The notes beneath the pieces are model-generated. The model did not search any database. It had not been told where the DNA came from and worked only from the letters and a program-made list of their open reading frames with translations. Positions 1 through 4,505 of a stretch of 7,334 nucleotides of DNA are shown piece by piece. The stretch is from JARROD01 sp037384225. GTDB taxonomy: Bacteria; Pseudomonadota; Gammaproteobacteria; Pseudomonadales; Cellvibrionaceae. Location: the NCBI GenBank assembly GCA_037384225.1, contig JARROD010000193.1, positions 1 to 7,334 of the forward strand, read 5' to 3'. The number at the start of each line of letters is the position of its first letter. Position 1 is the stretch's first letter. The translations under genes and the position numbers were made by a program.

Positions 1-482
1 AACTGACGCCGGAGGCGCGCCTTGAAGAAGGCCGTGCCCTGCTCGCTACCAAGAAAGATGCCGAAGCCGAGGCTATCTTCCAGCAACTGGCAAAGGAATA
101 CGCCGGCAACCGGGAACTGATGGCGGTTCTCGACAGCCTCAGTGCAGAGCCGTTGAGTGGTGAGGGGAAAACCCGTGCCGGAGAACTGACCAAAAAAGGC
201 ATAATGCTATATGATGACAAACAGTTCGACGCCGCCATCGAGGTTTTTGCCGAAGCCCTGAACCTCTTCCCCAAACATATCGGGCTTAACCTCAACCTGA
301 TTCAAGTGGTTCTGGCTGCAGCAAAAGATAGCGGGCAGCTGACGCACTACGAACCCTACTACCAGCGCTGCCTTGAGCACGTAAAGCAGATCACCAGAAA
401 ACATCCGCAATATGAGCGTTGCGAATACCTTCGCAAGCAATTGGAAAAGAGGGTCTGCGAACAACGCCCTGCCGACACCTGA
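1..482 (+). CDS. TPR-containing protein, C-terminal part (5' truncated by window edge)
   Basis: The reading frame is open from the window edge (first whole codon at base 3) to a TGA at 480-482, giving 159 visible residues. The in-frame ATG at 120 is internal, because the 39 codons before it continue the same helical protein. Two helix-turn-helix repeats of TPR type can be seen. One is near residues 4-36 (ARLEEGRALL, then AEAIFQQLAKEY). A clearer 34-residue unit lies near residues 61-94 (GIMLYDDKQFDAAIEVFAEA, then LNLFPKH) with the usual small-residue, Tyr, Ala, Phe-x-x-Ala and Pro positions. The tail is basic and helical. TPRs mediate protein-protein contacts, so no enzymatic role can be read. 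Tails like this occur in response regulators with a CheY receiver plus TPRs, but the N-terminus that would decide this lies outside the window. It is convergent with the kinase gene and so not part of the nitrite operon. Confidence 0.8.
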   Translation, partial: LTPEARLEEGRALLATKKDAEAEAIFQQLAKEYAGNRELMAVLDSLSAEPLSGEGKTRAGELTKKGIMLYDDKQFDAAIEVFAEALNLFPKHIGLNLNLIQVVLAAAKDSGQLTHYEPYYQRCLEHVKQITRKHPQYERCEYLRKQLEKRVCEQRPADT

Positions 483-491
483 AATAAGGAC

Positions 492-2276
492 CTAACCCGC
501 CAGCAACACCCACTGTGCAATGACAACCCCCGTCATCAGCAACGCCAGCAACTGCCAGAAGCGCGATGGATTGCGCTCCAGTAGCGGCGCCGTACCAAGC
601 TGACGCAACATGGACTCATTGGGTGTACACAAGTCCCGCTCAAATTCGGAAAGCGCCTGATAACGATGTGTCGGATTGGGATTGGTGGCCTTTTTCAACG
701 TCAGATCCACCCATAGCGGCAAGCCGGCCCGGTACTGTTGCACTGACTGATAGCGCCAGTTTTGATAATGTTTGGGCACCCGGCGGTGCGCGGAGTCCAT
801 CTTGTACGGCATCTCACCGCACAACATTTCGTAGATGATCACCCCCAGCGAAAAAATATCCGAACTGTGCATGCCGCGCATCCCGAGCAGGTATTCCGGC
901 GCGATATAATTCACCGAACCCACCGGGTATTCCTCCCGTAAAGGTGACGCGATTTCATCCAGCCCACTGACTTTAACAGTGCCGAAATCGATCAGCTTAA
1001 CCTGGTGTTTTTGGGTCAGAATAATATTCTCCGGTTTCAGATCCCGGTGCACCATACTCATTCGCTGGAACGCTCTGAGCGCGGCAACAACACCCCGCAA
1101 TATTTCCCGTACCTGCTCCAGCGAAGGCTGCGGATTGTCGTACATCCACTGCCGCAACGTCTGACCTTCGATATATTCACACAAATGGTAGAGAAACGGG
1201 CTGAACTCCCGGCGCGGATAAATTTTCATCACTCCGGCATGATTGACTCGCTGCCCCACCCACTGCTCGCGGATAAACCCCTCCAGATACTGGGCGTCAT
1301 CGGAAAAATTTTCCGAAGGCGCCTTCAGCACCAGCGGCCGGTGCTTGCACGGGTCTTTGACCAGGTAGATATGGCTGCGCGTGCCACTGTGCAAGACCCG
1401 TATTACCTCGTATCCGTCGAGCTTCATTCCCACATTCATCACCGGCGGAATCGCCAGGAGACTCAATTTGCGGTGGACTTCGTCGATCTCCTCATTGGGT
1501 AGATTGACGACTTTAAGTAAAAGGCAGCTGAGGTTATCCTCGCTGCCCTTCTCCAGAGCCCGCTCGACGATGGCTTTAGCTGTCTCCTCCAGGCCGGCCG
1601 CCACCCCGCTCAACAGCGCTTTCAATTCTGCCGCCGTCAATACATCATGCACACCATCGGAGGTCAGCATCAGTAAATCGCCCTTGACCACCTCCTCCTG
1701 GTGGTAATCCACTTCCAGGTGGCTGTCCATTCCCAGTGCACGGGTCAAAAAATGCCTGCCGCCCACCTGTCGGTGACTGTGATCCCGGGACAACTGCTCC
1801 AGCGTCCGCGTCCGTAGCCGGTAAATACGGCTATCCCCGACGTGAAACAGATGTGCAGTATTGGATTTAATCACTACGGCACTGAAAGTCGTCACCAGGC
1901 TGTTGGGCGTACCACTGTGCCGACCATGGTGATAGAGCCAGGCGTTTAACGCCGACAACACCCGCGCTGCCGAGGTTTTAACCGGCCAGGTGTCCGAAGT
2001 ACTGTAATAATCCTCGATAAAGTGCGTAACGCTAGTCTGACTGGCAACTTGAGCCTTATCGCTCGAACTCACTCCGTCGGCAAGGCAGGCAACGGCTCCC
2101 TTCAACTGCCGCGTACTGAGCGACGGGGGCTGAAAAGCCGCAAAAGCATCCTCATTATCAGGTTTAGCACCGGCGGACGTATATCCGCCAAAAACAATTT
2201 CCAGGCTGCTTTCGGAACTGGTGACTAGGGGTACAGGCATAACAGATTCGACAATCTCCGCTGATTCGACCGCCAT
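492..2276 (-). CDS. PP2C phosphatase-Ser/Thr kinase fusion, membrane-anchored
   Basis: About 594 residues, numbered from the chosen ATG at 2276. An upstream in-frame ATG at 2306 would add 10 residues, but 2276 has GGGG six bases upstream, whereas the purines before 2306 are too close. Residues about 25-260 form a PP2C-type phosphatase with all metal-binding motifs: PDNEDAF (Asp43), LADGVSS (Asp67), HVGDSRIYRL (Asp148), LTSDGVHDVL (Asp207) and GSEDNLS (Asp247). Residues about 289-550 form a Hanks-type kinase: a degenerate Gly loop (HSGTRSHIYLV), Lys318, Glu337, HRDLKPEN (Asp412), DFG (430-432), APE (459-461), SSDIFSLGVI and the late Arg538. Residues about 572-593 are one membrane helix, so both enzymes should face the cytoplasm. 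A PP2C/kinase gene beside nirBD and the nitrate transporter is a known arrangement (PA1782 in P. aeruginosa, from memory). A regulatory role is inferred; the substrate is unknown. It is the last gene of the cluster. Confidence 0.93.
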   Translation of the reverse strand: MAVESAEIVESVMPVPLVTSSESSLEIVFGGYTSAGAKPDNEDAFAAFQPPSLSTRQLKGAVACLADGVSSSDKAQVASQTSVTHFIEDYYSTSDTWPVKTSAARVLSALNAWLYHHGRHSGTPNSLVTTFSAVVIKSNTAHLFHVGDSRIYRLRTRTLEQLSRDHSHRQVGGRHFLTRALGMDSHLEVDYHQEEVVKGDLLMLTSDGVHDVLTAAELKALLSGVAAGLEETAKAIVERALEKGSEDNLSCLLLKVVNLPNEEIDEVHRKLSLLAIPPVMNVGMKLDGYEVIRVLHSGTRSHIYLVKDPCKHRPLVLKAPSENFSDDAQYLEGFIREQWVGQRVNHAGVMKIYPRREFSPFLYHLCEYIEGQTLRQWMYDNPQPSLEQVREILRGVVAALRAFQRMSMVHRDLKPENIILTQKHQVKLIDFGTVKVSGLDEIASPLREEYPVGSVNYIAPEYLLGMRGMHSSDIFSLGVIIYEMLCGEMPYKMDSAHRRVPKHYQNWRYQSVQQYRAGLPLWVDLTLKKATNPNPTHRYQALSEFERDLCTPNESMLRQLGTAPLLERNPSRFWQLLALLMTGVVIAQWVLLAG

Positions 2277-2312
2277 TATATACCCCATTATTGTATAAAT
2301 TGGCATACCCTT

Positions 2313-2337
2313 GACACCGCGGCAAAGCAGCGGTGTC
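2313..2337 (-). other. Intercistronic hairpin between transporter and kinase genes
   Basis: A perfect 8-bp inverted repeat, GACACCGC (2313-2320) and GCGGTGTC (2330-2337), encloses a 9-base loop. It lies in the 112 bases between the transporter stop and the chosen kinase start (82 bases if the ATG at 2306 is used). In the minus-strand RNA no U-run follows the stem, only AAGGGU, so a classical intrinsic terminator is unlikely. An mRNA stability or processing stem, or a partial attenuator that sets kinase level below transporter level, fits better. That role is inferred; the stem is seen. Confidence 0.55.
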
Positions 2338-2388
2338 GATCAGGCAATAGCCCTGCGATTAAGATGAAAAGCCTATCTGTCCGCCGCA

Positions 2389-3855
2389 CTAGCTGACATT
2401 GATCAACTCTACCGAACCATCCTCGCGGATCTCGGCGATATGCCCCTCCGGCTCTTCCATAAACAACAGTGTCACAAACCCCAACACCGCCGTTGCCGCA
2501 ATCACCAGAAAGAACGTTGAATAATCCACAAACGACAACACCGTAAGATAAGTCACCGCCCCCACATTACCATACGCCCCGGTCATACCCGCAATCTGTC
2601 CTGTCAAACGCCGCTTGATCAAAGGCACCACCGCAAATACCGCCCCTTCCCCGGACTGAACAAAAAACGAGCACGCCATCGCCGTTATCACCGCCAGCCA
2701 CAGCGGCCACTCACTGCCCACCATTGACATAGCGAAATAACCCAACGCCAACCCCCCGGTTAAAATCAACAGCGTCGGCTTGCGCCCGAACTTATCGGAA
2801 ATCCATCCACCGCCCGGGCGCGACATCAAATTCATAAACGCATAAGCCGAAGCCACCATACCCGCCATAACCGCACTCAAACCAAACGTTTCCGCAAAAA
2901 ACAAAGGCAACATCGACACTACCGCCAACTCCGAACCAAAAGTCGCGAAATAGAGAATATTCAACACCGCCACCTGCTTAAACTTATAACGGTGCAACTC
3001 CGGCACAGGCTTCTCAAAAACCGTCTTATTCGCCTTCCAGACATGACTTACATCATAAACAAACAAAGCCCCCAGGCCCGCATAAATCCCATATACCAGC
3101 CCCCCGCTCAACATCGCCACACCCGCCGGCGACAACTTCCACGCAAGCACCGCCAGCGCCGCGTACATCGGCACCTTCATCACCAGCAAAAAGAAAAAAT
3201 CCCCTTTACTCGTAACCTCCATCGCACCACTGTGCTTCGGCTTAAAATAAGTCGACCCCTTCGGCGTATCACTCACATTGCGATAATAAACCACCGAAAA
3301 CAACAGACTCATAACCCCGGTTGTCGCGATCGCATAACGCCACCCCTCATCGCCGCCGAACAACAAAGCCAACGTCGGCAAGCAAAAAGCCGCCGCCGCC
3401 GACCCAAAATTGCCCCAGCCGCCGTAAATACCCTCCGCCGTACCCAACTCATGGGCGGGAAACCACTCCGAAACCATACGGATCCCGATCACAAACCCTG
3501 CCCCGATAAACCCCAACAAAAACCGCGCCAGAGCCAACTGCATAAAACTATCCGCCAGCGCAAACATAAAGCAAGGAATCGAACACAACGCCAGCAACGC
3601 CGAATAAACCAGACGCGGCCCAAAATTATCCGTCAACATACCGATAATAATCCGCGCCGGAATCGTCAACGCCACATTCAAAATCAACAGCGTCTTAATC
3701 TCACTTTTTTCCAGCCCCAAAGTAGCCGCAATAGCCTGCAACATAGGCGCGTGGTTAAACCAAACCAGAAAAGTGATAAAAAATGCGACCCAACTCAAAT
3801 GCAATATTTTCATTTTCCCGGCAAAGGAAAATATATTAAACTTTTCTACCGACAC
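2389..3855 (-). CDS. narK: NarK-family nitrate/nitrite MFS transporter
   Basis: A 488-residue inner-membrane transporter (called nasA in Pseudomonas usage) that takes up nitrate and/or nitrite for assimilation. Both nitrate-signature motifs are present: GGWGNFG at 145-151 and GAYGNVG at 426-432. Arg68 (IPARIIIGMLTDNFGPR) and Arg346 (SRPGGGWISDKFGRKP) sit where the substrate-binding arginines of E. coli NarK fall, each next to an MFS loop motif. The start is GTG at 3855, two bases after a very G-rich ribosome-binding stretch (GAGGGGGGG, 3866-3858). The residues FNIFSFAGKMKILHLSW match family N-termini, and the next in-frame Met at residue 15 would cut these off. Oddity: about 97 residues (196-292) separate the two six-helix halves and hold two extra hydrophobic stretches (about 219-238 and 245-268), so 14 rather than 12 membrane segments are possible. 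Its position after nirBD supports an assimilatory role. Nitrate versus nitrite preference cannot be read. Confidence 0.95.
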   Translation of the reverse strand: MSVEKFNIFSFAGKMKILHLSWVAFFITFLVWFNHAPMLQAIAATLGLEKSEIKTLLILNVALTIPARIIIGMLTDNFGPRLVYSALLALCSIPCFMFALADSFMQLALARFLLGFIGAGFVIGIRMVSEWFPAHELGTAEGIYGGWGNFGSAAAAFCLPTLALLFGGDEGWRYAIATTGVMSLLFSVVYYRNVSDTPKGSTYFKPKHSGAMEVTSKGDFFFLLVMKVPMYAALAVLAWKLSPAGVAMLSGGLVYGIYAGLGALFVYDVSHVWKANKTVFEKPVPELHRYKFKQVAVLNILYFATFGSELAVVSMLPLFFAETFGLSAVMAGMVASAYAFMNLMSRPGGGWISDKFGRKPTLLILTGGLALGYFAMSMVGSEWPLWLAVITAMACSFFVQSGEGAVFAVVPLIKRRLTGQIAGMTGAYGNVGAVTYLTVLSFVDYSTFFLVIAATAVLGFVTLLFMEEPEGHIAEIREDGSVELINVS

Positions 3856-3856
3856 A

Positions 3857-3866
3857 ACCCCCCCTC
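3857..3866 (-). promoter_or_regulatory. Ribosome-binding site deciding the GTG start of the transporter
   Basis: On the minus strand the bases read GAGGGGGGGTT directly before the GTG at 3855. The GAGG core lies 7 bases upstream of that codon. No comparable purine run precedes the next Met codon (residue 15), which supports GTG as the start. The run of seven Gs is unusual and could be prone to slippage in replication. Confidence 0.6.
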
Positions 3867-3882
3867 AGCCACGCCTGCGGCC

Positions 3883-3912
3883 AAAAAAATAAAAAAACAA
3901 AAAAGTAAAAAA
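3883..3912. repeat. A-tract array with exact 8-base period (T-rich in the operon mRNA)
   Basis: Four A-runs on the + strand start at 3883, 3891, 3899 and 3907, with lengths 7, 7, 6 and 6, separated by T, C and GT. The spacing is 8 bases each time. In the minus-strand transcript this is a U-rich tract ending 17 bases before the transporter's ribosome-binding site. The 8-base period does not match the helical repeat, so a phased-bend role is unlikely. It looks like an expanded 8-mer, and could serve as an A/T-rich promoter element or a single-stranded landing site. No function is shown. Confidence 0.7.
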
Positions 3913-3924
3913 CGTCGAAACCCA

Positions 3925-4078
3925 CCATTAGAGGGCCGGGAGGGTAAGGTGTTTTTTTCTGCAAGAACCTAAAAAAGTCAGCCAGGAAAAATAACTAATG
4001 GTCATCACATCCAGCTTGCACCTCACCACCTACAAGCAAGCAGAAAAAAACACCTTGCCCTCCCGGCCCGGCTAGTGG
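3925..4078. repeat. Long near-perfect inverted repeat in the nirD-transporter gap
   Basis: Arms 3933-3962 and 4040-4069 are complementary at 29 of 30 positions; the one mismatch pairs T3945 with G4057. After a small internal loop (A3932 against 4070-4071) a further 7 positions pair, 3925-3931 with 4072-4078, with one T-G pair (3928/4075). The spacer is 77 bases. Each arm has a G/C-rich outer part (GGGCCGGGAGGG) and an inner T7/A7 run. The surrounding genes are transcribed through it from nirD toward the transporter. It could be a mobile miniature element, an mRNA stem that separates nirBD from transporter expression, or a transcription-termination structure. No convincing target-site duplication flanks it, and no transposase is present. 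Confidence 0.85.
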
Positions 4079-4150
4079 CACTATTTAAACCGACCGCAAC
4101 TGCCTAAACCGACTGCAACTGCCTAGCCGACCGCAACTGCACCTCACCAC
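4017..4150. repeat. 13-base direct repeat, one copy in nirD and one in the gap
   Basis: TGCACCTCACCAC occurs at 4017-4029, inside the loop of the long inverted repeat, and again at 4138-4150, inside the 3' coding part of nirD (codons for R-G-E-V-Q). The copies are 121 bases apart in the same orientation. This suggests that a fragment of the nirD end was duplicated into the gap, on the same stretch where tandem copies occur. Chance is possible but unlikely at this length. Confidence 0.5.
4086..4140. repeat. Three-copy tandem repeat spanning the nirD stop codon
   Basis: The 14-base core CCGACYGCAACTGC is found at 4090-4103, 4109-4122 and 4127-4140, so the unit lengths are 19 and 18 bases. Each core is preceded by TAAA or CTAG. 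Read on the minus strand, the first two units encode the last residues of NirD (QLRSARQLQSV). The stop codon TAG at 4106-4104 lies at the junction between the second and third units, and the third unit is untranslated. The 19- versus 18-base difference brings the stop into frame. Confidence 0.85.
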
Positions 4151-4460
4151 GGTGCAACCGAACAGGATACGTTTTTAAGCTGCAATCCACCTGCTCCAAA
4201 CACGCGCCCGTTTTCAAACTGAAATGCTGCTTATACAGCGGCGAAGCCACCACAATCTCATCGCCGAGGGAACCAATAATCCCCCGTGACAAAACATTCG
4301 CCTCCCCGATCGGATCATAATTCGACACGGCAAATACCTGCCCCGTCTGTCCGACTCGAAAAATCGCCACCTGCTCACCGCCCAGCATCGCACACACACC
4401 CGTATCGGGCGCAAGCACCTCCTCACCACACACGGTTACCCAACTGTTTTCATCGCTCAT
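4104..4460 (-). CDS. nirD: Nitrite reductase (NADH) small subunit NirD
   Basis: A 118-residue cytoplasmic protein with the NirD Rieske-like fold, partner of NirB in NADH-dependent reduction of nitrite to ammonium. Recognisable family blocks are SWVTVCGEEVLAPDTGVCAM (6-25), GGEQVAIFRV (27-36), VFAVSNYDPIGEANVLSRGI (42-61) and VASPLYKQHFSLKTGACLE (71-89). As usual for NirD, the Cys-His pairs that bind the Rieske cluster are absent, so it carries no Fe-S centre. The ATG at 4460 was chosen because GGAG lies six bases upstream and the protein then begins as family members do. The frame stays open upstream to the nirB stop, but those 15 codons look like a linker. The last dozen residues (QLRSARQLQSV) are encoded by a tandem repeat and are probably a lineage-specific tail. 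Confidence 0.96.
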   Translation of the reverse strand: MSDENSWVTVCGEEVLAPDTGVCAMLGGEQVAIFRVGQTGQVFAVSNYDPIGEANVLSRGIIGSLGDEIVVASPLYKQHFSLKTGACLEQVDCSLKTYPVRLHRGEVQLRSARQLQSV

Positions 4461-4505
4461 CACAGACTCCGACTCCACTACTGATTCCACGCTCACATCC
4501 ACCAC
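4461..4505 (-). other. In-frame 15-codon spacer between nirB and nirD
   Basis: Directly after the nirB TGA (4508-4506) the same frame continues with 15 sense codons into the nirD ATG. They encode VVDVSVESVVESESV, a Val/Glu/Ser-rich stretch like a flexible linker. It contains the nirD ribosome-binding site GGAG (4470-4467). Read-through of one TGA would therefore give a NirB-NirD fusion, a domain order known from fungal nitrite reductases. Ordinary re-initiation at nirD is the simpler reading. Confidence 0.7.

Noticed and set aside
483..560. A bidirectional terminator between the convergent TPR and kinase genes
   Set aside because: The gap is only 9 bases, and nearby dyads such as TGAC/GTCA have 4-bp stems with no T-run.
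1005..1502. 165-codon open frame on the + strand antisense to the kinase gene
   Set aside because: It lies wholly inside the conserved phosphatase/kinase coding region, and its translation shows no recognisable motif.
2311..2316. TTGACA on the + strand, resembling a -35 promoter box
   Set aside because: It is part of the hairpin stem, has no matching -10 box at the right distance, and points into the antisense of the transporter gene.
2992..3972. 326-codon open frame on the + strand antisense to the transporter gene
   Set aside because: It is rich in Arg, His, Gln, Pro and Lys with no hydrophobic core or domain, mirrors the codon pattern of the real transporter gene, and runs through the inverted repeat and A-tracts. 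It is a shadow frame.
3970..3990. A possible second sigma-54 promoter (TGGCTGAC on the minus strand) before the transporter gene
   Set aside because: The -12 GC is replaced by T's, so one of the two invariant dinucleotides is missing.
3925..4078. Insertion sequence or CRISPR-like array
   Set aside because: No transposase frame is present, no clear target-site duplication flanks the arms, and the repeats are inverted or irregular, not spaced direct repeats.
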